From Aurantimonas coralicida_A (GTDB lineage: Bacteria; Pseudomonadota; Alphaproteobacteria; Rhizobiales; Rhizobiaceae): 64,000 bases of DNA. Positions 35,530-44,192 of the stretch are shown here, piece by piece. The stretch's first letter is position 1. The number at the start of each line of letters is the position of its first letter. The DNA is taken from NCBI RefSeq assembly GCF_036016755.1, contig NZ_JAYXIH010000019.1, positions 1 to 64,000 on the forward strand, read 5' to 3'. The notes under the pieces are model-generated. The model was not told the origin of the DNA. It was given only the letters and a program-made list of their open reading frames with translations, and did no database searches. Made by a program: the position numbers and the translations under genes.

Positions 35530-36819
35530 TCAGCCGGAAATGCGCTCGATGTCGGCACCGCAAGCGCCGAGCTTTTCCTCAAGCCGCTCGAAACCGCGGT
35601 CGAGATGGTAGACCCGACTGACCGTCGTCTCGCCCTCGGCGACAAGGCCGGCGATGACCAACGAGACCGATGCCCGGAGATCCGTCGCCATCACCGGGGC
35701 CCCCGCCAGACGCGGCACACCCTCAATCGTCGCGACCTGACCGGACAGGGAAATCTTGGCGCCAAGCCGCGCCAGCTCCTGAACATGCATGAAGCGGTTC
35801 TCGAAGATCGTCTCGGTGATATGGGACGTTCCCTCGGCGCGTGTCATCAACGCCATCAGTTGCGCCTGCAGATCGGTCGGAAAGCCCGGATAGGGGTCGG
35901 TCACGACATCGACGGGCGCGATCCCGCCGCCATTGCGATAAACACGGATGCCGTCCTCGACCGCATCGATCGTGACGCCGGCGCCACGCAGGGTCCCCAG
36001 CGCCGTCTGCAGCAATTCCACATTGGTCCCGGTCAAGGTCACGTCGCCGCCGGTCATCGCCACGGCCATGGCGAAGGTGCCGGTCTCGATGCGGTCGGGC
36101 AGCACCCGGTGGCGGGCGCCGGACAGGATCGGCACGCCCTGGATGGTGATCGTCGACGTTCCGGCGCCTTCGATCTTGGCGCCCATGGCGTTGAGACAAC
36201 GGGCGAGATCGGCGATTTCGGGCTCACGCGCGGCGTTTTCCAAAACCGTCTCGCCCTTGGCGAGACTGGCCGCCATCAGCATGACATGAGTGGCGCCGAC
36301 CGAGACCTTCGGAAACACGAAGCGATTGCCGACAAGGCCGCCCTTGGCCTCGGCGATGGCGTAGCCGGCCTCGATGTCGATCGTCGCGCCGAGCGCGCGC
36401 AAGCCGTCGATGAACAAATCGACCGGCCGCGTGCCGATGGCGCAGCCGCCCGGCAGCGACACCTTGGCTTTGTGCATGCGGGCGAGCAGCGGCCCGATCA
36501 CCCAGAAGCTGGCGCGCATCTTCGACACCAGCTCGTAGGGCGCCGTGGTATCGACGATGTTGCGGGCGGTGAAGTGGATCGTACGACCAAGGCTGGCGTC
36601 CTGCCGCAGGCGCTTGCCGGTCACCGAATAATCGACACCGTGATTGCCGAGAATGCGGATCAGCTGCTCGACATCGGCCAGATGCGGGACGTTTTCGAGC
36701 GTCAGCGTGTCGTCGGTCAGAAGCGAGGCGATCATCAGCGGCAGCGCGGCGTTTTTCGCGCCGGAAATCGGTATTGTGCCGCTGAGCTCGTTGCCGCCGC
36801 GAATGCGAATGCGATCCAT
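35530..36819 (-). CDS. murA: UDP-N-acetylglucosamine 1-carboxyvinyltransferase
   Basis: MurA transfers enolpyruvate from PEP to UDP-GlcNAc, the first committed step of peptidoglycan synthesis. The 429-residue protein begins with the SGAKNAALPLM loop (Lys22, Asn23) and has the PEP-binding, fosfomycin-sensitive cysteine in LPGGCAIGTRPVD (C126). The six-fold repeat architecture is intact. infA lies downstream on the same strand, about 250 bases away; the genes often found between them in alphaproteobacteria are absent. Confidence 0.96.
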   Translation of the reverse strand: MDRIRIRGGNELSGTIPISGAKNAALPLMIASLLTDDTLTLENVPHLADVEQLIRILGNHGVDYSVTGKRLRQDASLGRTIHFTARNIVDTTAPYELVSKMRASFWVIGPLLARMHKAKVSLPGGCAIGTRPVDLFIDGLRALGATIDIEAGYAIAEAKGGLVGNRFVFPKVSVGATHVMLMAASLAKGETVLENAAREPEIADLARCLNAMGAKIEGAGTSTITIQGVPILSGARHRVLPDRIETGTFAMAVAMTGGDVTLTGTNVELLQTALGTLRGAGVTIDAVEDGIRVYRNGGGIAPVDVVTDPYPGFPTDLQAQLMALMTRAEGTSHITETIFENRFMHVQELARLGAKISLSGQVATIEGVPRLAGAPVMATDLRASVSLVIAGLVAEGETTVSRVYHLDRGFERLEEKLGACGADIERISG

Positions 36820-36988
36820 AAAGTCTTTGTCCAGCCTGTGTGCGTCCCCCGCAGGGCGCGTCTGTACACGAGAGGGACCGCCGATTCAAATGACCCTGCC
36901 GGGCCTGTTAGGACATTGTTAAGATTTGTGGCGGCACTTTCAGGTCCAACAGTAGTTTTTCGATAATCTCATCGGGGAGGAGTTTTTC

Positions 36989-37462
36989 GTGAGCGCCAAA
37001 CGCGTCAATCCGATGCTTTTCATGCTTTCATGCCTGCTGGCCGGAAGCGCATTCATTCTCCCGGCGCTCACACCGCAACCCGCATGGAGCGAAGAGGGAG
37101 GCGACGGCGGCGACTCTGGCGGCTCCGATAGCGACTCCGGCGATTCGGGAAGCGACAGCGATTCGGGCGATTCCGATAGCGACTCTGGCAATGATTCCGA
37201 CAGCGACTCCAATGACGACTCGGACGATAATTCCGCCTCCCACTCAGATGCCAGCGACGATGACGATGACGATGATCACGCGGGGAAGGTCGCGACCGAA
37301 CGAGCGGCCTTTCTGAGTGCAAGTCCCGGTCAGACCCAGGCCTCCCGAATCGCCGCCGCGCGGTCAGCGTTGCGGTCCTTGGAGACGGCAGTAAAATCCG
37401 AAGGGATGACGAGCGTCTCGGCCTCGGAAGAACGGCAGGGGCTGAAGTCTGGATGGCAGTGA
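36989..37462 (+). CDS. Secreted Ser-Asp-rich acidic protein
   Basis: A GTG start preceded by GGGGAGGAG gives 157 residues. Residues 1-34 are a signal peptide (hydrophobic core MLFMLSCLLAGSAFILPA). Residues of about 37-95 are almost wholly Gly, Ser and Asp, ending SDASDDDDDDDH. The C-terminal 60 residues are helical and unremarkable. I do not recognise a family. Acidic SD repeats suggest calcium or cation binding or an extended surface linker. The stop overlaps the start of the next gene, a lipoprotein, by ten bases, so the two are probably coexpressed. Confidence 0.75.
   Translation: MSAKRVNPMLFMLSCLLAGSAFILPALTPQPAWSEEGGDGGDSGGSDSDSGDSGSDSDSGDSDSDSGNDSDSDSNDDSDDNSASHSDASDDDDDDDHAGKVATERAAFLSASPGQTQASRIAAARSALRSLETAVKSEGMTSVSASEERQGLKSGWQ
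37106..37270 (+). repeat. Degenerate Ser-Asp codon repeat (low complexity)
   Basis: The segment is built from short irregular units of GGCGAC/AGCGAC/TCCGAC that encode the Gly/Ser-Asp stretch. It is a candidate for replication-slippage length variation between strains. Confidence 0.7.
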
Positions 37463-37821
37463 CAATTCGCGCGTCAAAGGCAGCAATCAGCCTGGCGACA
37501 GCGCTGTTGATTGCCGGCTGCACGACGGCAGGCGCAAATCGCTCAGCCGTCATGGCGCTGACAGCGGCGGACCAATCCATCGCCGGGCAAGCGCGGCAGC
37601 AACTTTTAGAACGGCAACCCTCCGGTACAAGCCGAAGCTGGAAATCGCGTAGCGGGGCCCAAGGAACGATTACGGTCGTGCGGACCTACCGCGCGCAGGA
37701 CCGCCGGTGGTGTCGCAAAACTCGGGAAACCGTTGCTCGCGGCAACCGGAAGGATGACTTGTCAGCGATCCTTTGCCGCAATTCCTCCGGTGTGTGGATC
37801 CCCTTAGCAACACAGGGGTGA
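37453..37821 (+). CDS. Lipoprotein with a 17-kDa surface-antigen-like domain
   Basis: The 122-residue protein has a lipobox TALLIAGC with the acylated Cys at about residue 23. The C-terminal part SWKSRSGAQGTITVVRTYRA, then DRRWCRKTRETV, resembles the surface antigen domain seen in rickettsial-type outer-membrane lipoproteins of alphaproteobacteria, with a paired cysteine (WCRK, ILCRN). It is predicted in the outer membrane. Its start overlaps the Ser-Asp-rich protein, so the pair may form one surface complex. Confidence 0.75.
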   Translation: MAVTIRASKAAISLATALLIAGCTTAGANRSAVMALTAADQSIAGQARQQLLERQPSGTSRSWKSRSGAQGTITVVRTYRAQDRRWCRKTRETVARGNRKDDLSAILCRNSSGVWIPLATQG

Positions 37822-37938
37822 CCGCCTGATTGCAAGGGGCGCCAGTCTCGCACCTCACCCCTCCTTTCGTGCCTTAAACTTCATAAACTCCCCGGGCGCG
37901 TGGCTATCCATGGCGCCCTCACAGACCTGCAGCCGTTG

Positions 37939-39336
37939 TCACACGTGAATCGCGTGACCGAGCGCCTTGAAGGCGGCTTCCTGGAAGCCTTCCCCTTGCG
38001 TCGGATGGGCGTGGATCGTACCGGCGACATCCTCCAGGCAGGCACCCATTTCCAGCGCCAGCGAGAACGCCGCCGACAGTTCGGAAATGCCAGCACCGAC
38101 CGCCTGGATACCAAGCACGAGGTGATTGTCGGCGCGCGCGACGATCCGGATGAAGCCGTCGTCACGGTCGAGCGTCATTGCCCGGCCGTTCGCCTGGAAG
38201 GGGAAGCTGCCGATCTTGATCTCAGTGCCCAACGCCTTCGCCTGTTCGGGCGACAGGCCGACGGTGACGATTTCAGGGTCGGTGAAGCAGATCGCGGGAA
38301 TGGCGCGTTTGTCCCAGCTCCGGCGCAAACCGGCGACGATCTCGGCCACCATCTCGCCCTCGGCCATCGCCTTGTGAGCGAGCATCGGCTCGCCGGCGAC
38401 GTCGCCGATCGCGTAGACGCCGCGCATCGCCGTGCGGCAGGTCTCATCAATCTTGAGGAATGGCCCCTCCATTTCCAGAACCAGTTCCTCGCGGCCCCAG
38501 CCCTCGGTCAGCGGCTTGCGGCCGACGGTGACGAGGACGCTGTCGGCGCCGATCCGGCGCTCCGAGCCGTCGGCCAGTTCGACCAGAAGGTCGCCATCCT
38601 CGCCGGCAAGCCCCTTCGCCTTGGCGCCGGTCAGGATGTCGACGCCGAGAGCGTCGAGCCGCGCCCGCACCGGCCGCACCAGATCGGCGTCGTAGGTCGG
38701 CAGGATGCGGTCCGTCGCCTCGACGATCGTCACCGTCGATCCGGCCTTGGCGAAGGCGGTGCCGAGTTCGAGGCCGATATAACCGCCGCCGACGACGGCG
38801 AGTCGTTTGGGTGGCGCGGCAAGACTCAGCGCTTCTTCCGAGGACATCACCTTGCCGCCGAAGGGCAGCATCGGCAGTTCGACGGGAACCGATCCGGTGG
38901 CGATGATGATGTTGTCGGCGGCGATGCGCTGAACACTGGTCTCGCTGGTCACCTCGACCGTCTTGCCGTCGAGAAAGCGGGCGCGGCCTGGAACGAGCTT
39001 GACCCGCGCCTTCTTGAGGAGGCCGGTGACGCCATTGGTCAATCGGTTGACGATGCCGTCCTTCCAGCCGACCACCTCCGCCCAGTCGAGGTCCGGCTCG
39101 GACGCCGAAATGCCGGGAATGCCGCGCTTCGCGGCGGCCTCGCGCATCGCGAAAAATTCGTCCGCCGCGTGGATCAGCGCCTTCGACGGGATGCAGCCGA
39201 TGTTGAGGCAGGTGCCGCCCGGCTTGCGGTCATCGACGATGACGGTGTCGAGGCCGAGCTGTCCGGCGCGGATCGCGGCGACATAGCCGCCCGGACCGGC
39301 GCCGATGACAAGAAGCTGGCAGGAAATGTCGGCCAT
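37939..39336 (-). CDS. lpdA: Dihydrolipoyl dehydrogenase (E3)
   Basis: E3 reoxidises dihydrolipoamide with FAD and NAD. The 465-residue protein has the FAD fold LLVIGAGPGGYVAAIRA, the redox pair in GGTCLNIGCIPSKAL, the NAD fold LAVVGGGYIGLELGTAF and the C-terminal His-Glu dyad in IHAHPTQGE. It is the last gene of the branched-chain 2-oxoacid dehydrogenase operon, beginning two bases after the E2 gene, so it is the E3 of that complex. Confidence 0.96.
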   Translation of the reverse strand: MADISCQLLVIGAGPGGYVAAIRAGQLGLDTVIVDDRKPGGTCLNIGCIPSKALIHAADEFFAMREAAAKRGIPGISASEPDLDWAEVVGWKDGIVNRLTNGVTGLLKKARVKLVPGRARFLDGKTVEVTSETSVQRIAADNIIIATGSVPVELPMLPFGGKVMSSEEALSLAAPPKRLAVVGGGYIGLELGTAFAKAGSTVTIVEATDRILPTYDADLVRPVRARLDALGVDILTGAKAKGLAGEDGDLLVELADGSERRIGADSVLVTVGRKPLTEGWGREELVLEMEGPFLKIDETCRTAMRGVYAIGDVAGEPMLAHKAMAEGEMVAEIVAGLRRSWDKRAIPAICFTDPEIVTVGLSPEQAKALGTEIKIGSFPFQANGRAMTLDRDDGFIRIVARADNHLVLGIQAVGAGISELSAAFSLALEMGACLEDVAGTIHAHPTQGEGFQEAAFKALGHAIHV

Positions 39337-39338
39337 GG

Positions 39339-40679
39339 TCAGCGCCCCTCCTCGACGAAGATCATCGCCGGGTTCTCCAACAGCGCCTTGATCCGCTGGA
39401 CAAAGCGGGCGGCGTCCCAGCCATCGATCACCCGATGGTCGAAGCTCGACGACAGGTTCATCCGTTTGCGGGGAATAAACCGGTTGCCGTCCCAGACCGG
39501 CCGGACCTCCATCTTGTTGACGCCGACGATGGCGACCTCCGGATGATTGATCACCGGCGTCGTCGCGATGCCGCCGAGCGCGCCGAGCGAAGTGATGGTG
39601 ATGGTCGAGCCGGACAGTTCCTCGCGCTTGGCGGAGCCGGCCTTCGCCGCCTCGCCAAGCCGCGCCACTTCCGCGGCGCAGTCCCAGATGTCGCGGGCCT
39701 CGGCGTGGCGCACGACCGGCACGACGAGGCCGGCATCGGTCTGCGCGGCGATGCCGATATGCACGCCGCCATGCTGGTGGAGGATGCCCGCCTCGTCGTC
39801 ATAGAGCGCGTTCAGCGCCGGCTGGTCGCGGATGGCGGTCACCATGGCCCGCATCAGGAACGGCAACAGTGTCAGTTTTGGGCGCCCCTCTCCCTGGCCC
39901 TCGTGACGGTCGCGGTTGAGGGCGGCGCGCAGCTCCTCCAGCGCCTCGACGTCGATCTCCTCGACATAGGTGATATGGGCGATGCGGCTTTTCGCCAGCG
40001 CCATCTTCTCGGCGATCTTGCGCCGCAGCCCGACGATCCTGACGTCGGTGACCGCCGTATCGGCGACCAGCCCGCGCCCCGCCGATGGCGCAGCACCGCC
40101 GTCGAGATAGCCGTCGAGATCGGTCTGCGAGATGCGCCCGGCGGGGCCCGAACCGGCGACGCGGCGCAGATCGACGCCCGCCTCCATGGCGCGGCGCCGC
40201 ACGGCGGGCGAGGCCAGCGGTTTCTCGCCGGGTTTCCTCGGGAGACCGCCGCCTGCCGCCCCAGGACTTGTCGTCGGGCGCGCAGCCGCCTTTTCAGCGG
40301 GTCGGCCGGGGCTCCGGCTTGCCGCCTTGCCGTCGTCAACATCAGATGCACCGGTCTTTGGCGTCGCTGGCGACTCGTCGCCGGTTTTTTCCGTCCCCTC
40401 CGACGGGTCTTTGTCGGGTTCGTTGGTCCCGCCCTCCCCGGTAACGTCCAGCTTGACCAGCGCCGAGCCGACGGCGAGCGTATCGCCGACCTCGCCGCCG
40501 AGCCACTTGACTGTGCCTTCCACCGGCGAGGGGACGTCGACCGTCGCCTTGTCGGTCATCACCGCAGCGAGGATCATGTCCTCCTGGACCGGATCGCCGA
40601 TTTTGACATGCCATTCGACGAGTTCGGCCTCGGCGACGCCCTCGCCGACATCCGGCAGCTTGATCGTGTAGGTGCCCAC
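39339..40679 (-). CDS. bkdB: Branched-chain 2-oxoacid dehydrogenase E2 (lipoamide acyltransferase)
   Basis: E2 accepts the acyl group from E1 on its lipoyl arm and passes it to CoA. The order is lipoyl domain with Lys in MTDKATVDVPSPV (about residue 43), a Glu/Ser/Thr/Gly-rich linker, a peripheral subunit-binding domain (ASPAVRRRAMEAGVDLRRVA) and the catalytic domain ending SSSFDHRVIDGWDAARF, with the catalytic His. The 446-residue product starts at GTG 40679, two bases after the E1-beta stop; a longer frame is non-homologous. The operon order indicates the branched-chain complex. Confidence 0.93.
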   Translation of the reverse strand: MGTYTIKLPDVGEGVAEAELVEWHVKIGDPVQEDMILAAVMTDKATVDVPSPVEGTVKWLGGEVGDTLAVGSALVKLDVTGEGGTNEPDKDPSEGTEKTGDESPATPKTGASDVDDGKAASRSPGRPAEKAAARPTTSPGAAGGGLPRKPGEKPLASPAVRRRAMEAGVDLRRVAGSGPAGRISQTDLDGYLDGGAAPSAGRGLVADTAVTDVRIVGLRRKIAEKMALAKSRIAHITYVEEIDVEALEELRAALNRDRHEGQGEGRPKLTLLPFLMRAMVTAIRDQPALNALYDDEAGILHQHGGVHIGIAAQTDAGLVVPVVRHAEARDIWDCAAEVARLGEAAKAGSAKREELSGSTITITSLGALGGIATTPVINHPEVAIVGVNKMEVRPVWDGNRFIPRKRMNLSSSFDHRVIDGWDAARFVQRIKALLENPAMIFVEEGR

Positions 40680-40681
40680 CG

Positions 40682-41695
40682 TCAGCCCTCCATCACCTGC
40701 TTGAGGGCGCCGCCGACCCGCGCCGGACCGGGGAAATAGTCCCACTCCTGCGCGTGCGGATAGGGCGTATCCCAACCGGCGACGCGCAGGATCGGGGCTT
40801 CGAGGTGATAGAAGCACGCCTCCTCGACCAGCGCGCAGAGTTCGGCGCCGAAGCCCGAGGTCATGGTCGCCTCGTGGACGACGACGCAACGGCCGGTCTT
40901 CTTCACCGACGTCTCGATCAGTTCCAGATCGAGCGGCACGAGAGTCCTCAGATCGATGATCTCGGCGTCCACCTCCGTCATCCGCGCCGCTTCTTCCGCG
41001 ACATGCACCATGGTGCCGTAGGCCAGAACCGTGACGGCGGCGCCTTCACGACGGACGACGCCCTTGCCGAGCGGCACGATGTAGCGGCCCTCCGGAACCT
41101 CGCCCAGCGGGTGCTTCGACCAGGGCGTGATCGGCCTGTCGTGATGGCCGTCGAAGGGACCGTTGTAGAGCCGCTTCGGCTCCAGGAAGATCACCGGGTC
41201 GTTGTCCTCGATCGCCGCGATCAACAGCCCCTTGGCATCGTATGGGTTCGAGGGAACGACGGTCTTCAGGCCGGAGACGTGGGTGAACAAGGCCTCCGGC
41301 GACTGCGAATGGGTCTGGCCGCCGAAAATGCCGCCGCCGGTCGGCATTCTGACGACGAGCGGGGCGGTGAAGTCGTTGGCCGAGCGATAGCGAAGCCGCG
41401 CCGCCTCCGAAACGATCTGGTCGTAGGCGGGATAGACGTAATCGGCGAACTGCATCTCGACGACCGGACGAAGCCCATAGGCGGCCATGCCGATGGCGGT
41501 GCCGACGATGCCGCTTTCGTTGATCGGCGCGTCGAAGCAGCGGTTCTTGCCGAAGCGCTCCTGCAACCCCGCCGTACAGCGAAACACGCCGCCGAAATAG
41601 CCGACATCCTCGCCATAGACGACAACGCTGGGGTCTTCTTCCATCTTCACCGCGTGAGCGTCGCGGATCGCCTCGATCATGGTCATGCGCGGCAT
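40682..41695 (-). CDS. bkdA2: 2-oxoisovalerate dehydrogenase E1 beta subunit
   Basis: This subunit completes the thiamine-diphosphate E1 of the branched-chain complex. It has 337 residues, starting MPRMTMIEAIRDAHAVKMEE with VVYGEDVGYFGGVF (the conserved Glu of TPP activation) and FLEPKRLYN. MPTGGGIFGGQTHSQSPEA matches the family. It lies downstream of bkdA1, but 229 bases that include a REP-like repeat separate the two, which is unusual for such a tight operon. Confidence 0.95.
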   Translation of the reverse strand: MPRMTMIEAIRDAHAVKMEEDPSVVVYGEDVGYFGGVFRCTAGLQERFGKNRCFDAPINESGIVGTAIGMAAYGLRPVVEMQFADYVYPAYDQIVSEAARLRYRSANDFTAPLVVRMPTGGGIFGGQTHSQSPEALFTHVSGLKTVVPSNPYDAKGLLIAAIEDNDPVIFLEPKRLYNGPFDGHHDRPITPWSKHPLGEVPEGRYIVPLGKGVVRREGAAVTVLAYGTMVHVAEEAARMTEVDAEIIDLRTLVPLDLELIETSVKKTGRCVVVHEATMTSGFGAELCALVEEACFYHLEAPILRVAGWDTPYPHAQEWDYFPGPARVGGALKQVMEG

Positions 41696-41744
41696 CAGGC
41701 GAGACTCCGCGTTGTGCGATGCGAGGCGCCATCCATATCGGCTT

Positions 41745-41883
41745 CGTCATCCCGGCCCCCGAGCCGGGATCCATGCCAAGCCACGGCAGCCGCCGGGGCG
41801 GTGGAGGAAAAGCAATCTCCGATCCAACGATTTTGCCGCGTTGGACGACTTGGAGTGGATCCCGGCTCAAGGCCGGGATGACG
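41745..41883. repeat. REP/BIME-like paired palindromic element
   Basis: Two inversely oriented copies of a G/C-rich palindrome flank about 80 bases: the left copy at 41745-41773 contains CGTCATCCCGGCCCCCGAGC, and the right copy at 41856-41883 contains TGGATCCCGGCTCAAGGCCG and ends GATGACG. Each copy can itself form a short hairpin and the pair a large one. This motif class is widespread in intergenic regions of alphaproteobacteria. It lies between bkdA1 and bkdA2, where it may affect mRNA stability. Confidence 0.8.
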
Positions 41884-41924
41884 AGGTTGGAAGTGCGGCG
41901 TCCAATTCTGCAAGGTTTCCATCT

Positions 41925-43157
41925 TCAATACCCCGCCTGCTGGCGCTGGCGCCGAAGATGTGGCGGCATCGTCTCGTAGACGTCCTCGAACATGTCGCGA
42001 ACCGACGGCTTCGGGCCGGTATGCAGCGTGCCGTGGGTCTCGGCTTCCTTCTGGGCGGCGAGGATTTCCGCGTCGATCTCGGCCTCGGCCTGGACGTGCC
42101 GCTCTTCGCTCCAGGCCTCGCGGGCAATCAGATGGTTCTTCAGCCGCTTGACCGGGTCGCCGAGCGGCCAGGCGTCGGTTTCCTCCTTCGGTCGATAGGC
42201 GGAGGGATCGTCTGAGGTCGAGTGGGCGGCGGCGCGATAGGTCACCCATTCGATCAGCGTCGGCCCGAGATTTCTTCGCGCGCGCTCCACCGCCCATTTC
42301 GAGGCCGCGTGGACGGCGAGATAGTCGTTGCCGTCGACCCGGAGCGAGGGAATCCCGAAGCCGAGCCCACGGGCCGCGAAGGTGCCGGAGCCGCCCCGCG
42401 CGATACCCTGATAGGTCGAGATCGCCCATTGGTTGTTGACGATGTTGAGAACGACCGGCGCCTTGTAGGTCGAGGCGAAGACCAGCGCCGAGTGAAAGTC
42501 GCTCTCGGCGGTCGAGCCGTCGCCGATCCAGGCGGCGGCGATCTTGGTGTCGCCCTTGATCGCCGAGGCCATCGCCCAGCCGACGGCCTGCACGAACTGC
42601 GTCGCCAGATTGCCGGAGATCGAGAAGAAGCCGTGCTGCTTCGACGAATACATGATCGGCAATTGCCGACCCTTCAGCGGATCGCGGCGGTTGGAATAGA
42701 TCTGGCACATCATGTCGACGAGCGGATAATCGTCGGCGATCAACAGCCCCTGCTGTCGGTAGGTGGGGAAGTTCATGTCACCGGGGCCGAGCGCCTTGCG
42801 GAAAGCGCAGGCGATCGCCTCCTCGCCGAGGCACTGCATGTAGAACGAGGTCTTGCCCTGGCGCTGTGCCATCAGCATGCGGCGGTCGAAGGCGCGCACC
42901 CGCATCATCGTCTTGAGGCCGGAGAGAACCGCTTCGTCATCGAGGGTGCCGGCCCATTCGCCGATGGCTTCGCCGTCGCGGTTGAGCACACGGATGATAG
43001 AATAGGCGAGGTCGCGGATTTCGGCCGGGTCGACATCGACCGGCGGTCGCCGGACCGCGCCGGCCTTGGCGATCTTGACGCCGGAAAAGTCCGGCGTTCC
43101 ACCCGGCCGAACCTCCGGTTCCGGCACATGCAGGCTGAGCGGTCGGTCGTCGGCCAT
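41925..43157 (-). CDS. bkdA1: 2-oxoisovalerate dehydrogenase E1 alpha subunit
   Basis: This subunit binds thiamine diphosphate and decarboxylates the 2-oxoacids from Leu, Ile and Val. The 410-residue protein has the extended N-terminus of the branched-chain type (RPLSLHVPEPEVRPGG) and the TPP motif GDGSTAESDFHSALVFAS with NNQWAIST. The regulatory phosphorylation-loop equivalent is RAAAHSTSDDPSAYR. It is the first gene of bkdA1-A2-B-lpdA. No dedicated bkdR regulator is visible next to it. Confidence 0.95.
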   Translation of the reverse strand: MADDRPLSLHVPEPEVRPGGTPDFSGVKIAKAGAVRRPPVDVDPAEIRDLAYSIIRVLNRDGEAIGEWAGTLDDEAVLSGLKTMMRVRAFDRRMLMAQRQGKTSFYMQCLGEEAIACAFRKALGPGDMNFPTYRQQGLLIADDYPLVDMMCQIYSNRRDPLKGRQLPIMYSSKQHGFFSISGNLATQFVQAVGWAMASAIKGDTKIAAAWIGDGSTAESDFHSALVFASTYKAPVVLNIVNNQWAISTYQGIARGGSGTFAARGLGFGIPSLRVDGNDYLAVHAASKWAVERARRNLGPTLIEWVTYRAAAHSTSDDPSAYRPKEETDAWPLGDPVKRLKNHLIAREAWSEERHVQAEAEIDAEILAAQKEAETHGTLHTGPKPSVRDMFEDVYETMPPHLRRQRQQAGY

Positions 43158-43256
43158 AAGCGCATCTCCCTCGCGGCCGAAGAATCAAAGGCCGCGCCCA
43201 CGATACAATCTAACGGGATTGGATCGGGAGGAAAGCCATGCGGACCGCCGTGGCGG

Positions 43257-43415
43257 TTATTCAGGCCGGATCAGCACCGCGAGGCTAAACAGCACCAGCG
43301 CGACGGCGGCGATTTTCCAGAAGTCGCCACGCTTTTTCAGCCCCGGCAGGCCGAAGGGCTTGATCAGGTGGGCCCCCATCAGAATCACGAACAGCAGAGA
43401 AAACAGCTTGGTCAT
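43257..43415 (-). CDS. Conserved small membrane protein
   Basis: From ATG 43415 the 52-residue product MTKLFSLLFVILMGAHLIKP continues with FGLPGLKKRGDFWKIA and a second hydrophobic helix, ending VLIRPE. The pattern of a helix, a GLPGLKKR-DFWKIA loop and a helix resembles a small alphaproteobacterial family I recall without a function. A GTG at 43442 would add nine residues and is less likely. It lies downstream of the anti-sigma gene. Confidence 0.7.
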   Translation of the reverse strand: MTKLFSLLFVILMGAHLIKPFGLPGLKKRGDFWKIAAVALVLFSLAVLIRPE

Positions 43416-43466
43416 CGCCAGAGCCAGTAGTGCATCCGGCACGCTGGCGCTACCGGACGCGGATGG

Positions 43467-44192
43467 TCAGATCGAATGCAACGCGCCCGAGGCGACGACC
43501 GGCCCGGTCGGAAGGCCGGTGGGCGAACCGCCCTCGGGCTCCATCGAGACCGCCAGCGCGGTCTCCGGAGCGTCGAGTTCGCCGCCCCTGAGCACCACCC
43601 GTAGCGGACGTTCCATGGTGATCAGCCCGAGCGATTGTGGTGCCCCACCGCCGGCCGGCAGCAGCCACAATTCCGGCACGCGGCCGGGTTCGGTGGCACC
43701 GGCGACCGGAATCAACGTCGCCGTCGCGGTGTTCATGTCGATCACCACCGTGACCAGCGGCGTGCCGGTATCGGAGGCGAGCGTCGCCGTCAGGGTTCCG
43801 TCCGTGGCGACGGGCGCGCCGAGGTCTTGCCCCGCGACAAAAATCAAAGCGGCGAGGCTCGCCGCCGCGAGCCCCATCGCGCCGATGCCGAGCCACTGCC
43901 AGATCGCTGACACCCGGCGCCCCTTTGGCCCGGAACGCTCGGTCGACCGGCGGGTGATGCGGTCGAGATCGGCGGCGATTCGCGGCCAAATTCCAACCGG
44001 CGGCTCCACGGGCGGAACGGCAGCTGCCAATGGCCCGAGGCGCTCGGCCCAGGCGTCGATCTCGGCGGCGAAGGCCGGATCTTTCGCGGCGCGGCGCTCG
44101 ACCGACCGGCGCGTCGAACCGTCCAGCACGCCGAGCACATACTCGGCGGCCAGATCCGCGTCGTGCCGTTCCTGATCGAGCGACGAACTCAT
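43467..44192 (-). CDS. RskA-type anti-sigma factor
   Basis: The 241-residue protein has a cytoplasmic N-terminal sigma-binding region (LAAEYVLGVLDGSTRRSVER, typical of the anti-sigma-K class), one transmembrane helix (LGIGAMGLAAASLAALIFVA, near residues 102-125) and an extracytoplasmic C-terminal RskA domain (VPELWLLPAGGGAPQSLGLI). The start ATG 44192 overlaps the sigma gene stop in an ATGA, so the two are translationally coupled. It should hold the neighbouring sigma factor inactive until a signal triggers its release. Confidence 0.9.
   Translation of the reverse strand: MSSSLDQERHDADLAAEYVLGVLDGSTRRSVERRAAKDPAFAAEIDAWAERLGPLAAAVPPVEPPVGIWPRIAADLDRITRRSTERSGPKGRRVSAIWQWLGIGAMGLAAASLAALIFVAGQDLGAPVATDGTLTATLASDTGTPLVTVVIDMNTATATLIPVAGATEPGRVPELWLLPAGGGAPQSLGLITMERPLRVVLRGGELDAPETALAVSMEPEGGSPTGLPTGPVVASGALHSI

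Noticed and set aside
36908..36923. CtrA-like site upstream of murA
   Set aside because: TTAG-N7-TTAAG deviates from TTAA-N7-TTAAC; too weak to call next to the perfect site at 21036.
37936..37960. Second CACGTGA core inside the end of lpdA
   Set aside because: Flanks do not match parS and the segment is coding.
37900..39546. Plus-strand frame of 548 codons opposite lpdA
   Set aside because: Antisense shadow of the dihydrolipoyl dehydrogenase gene, no protein-like features.
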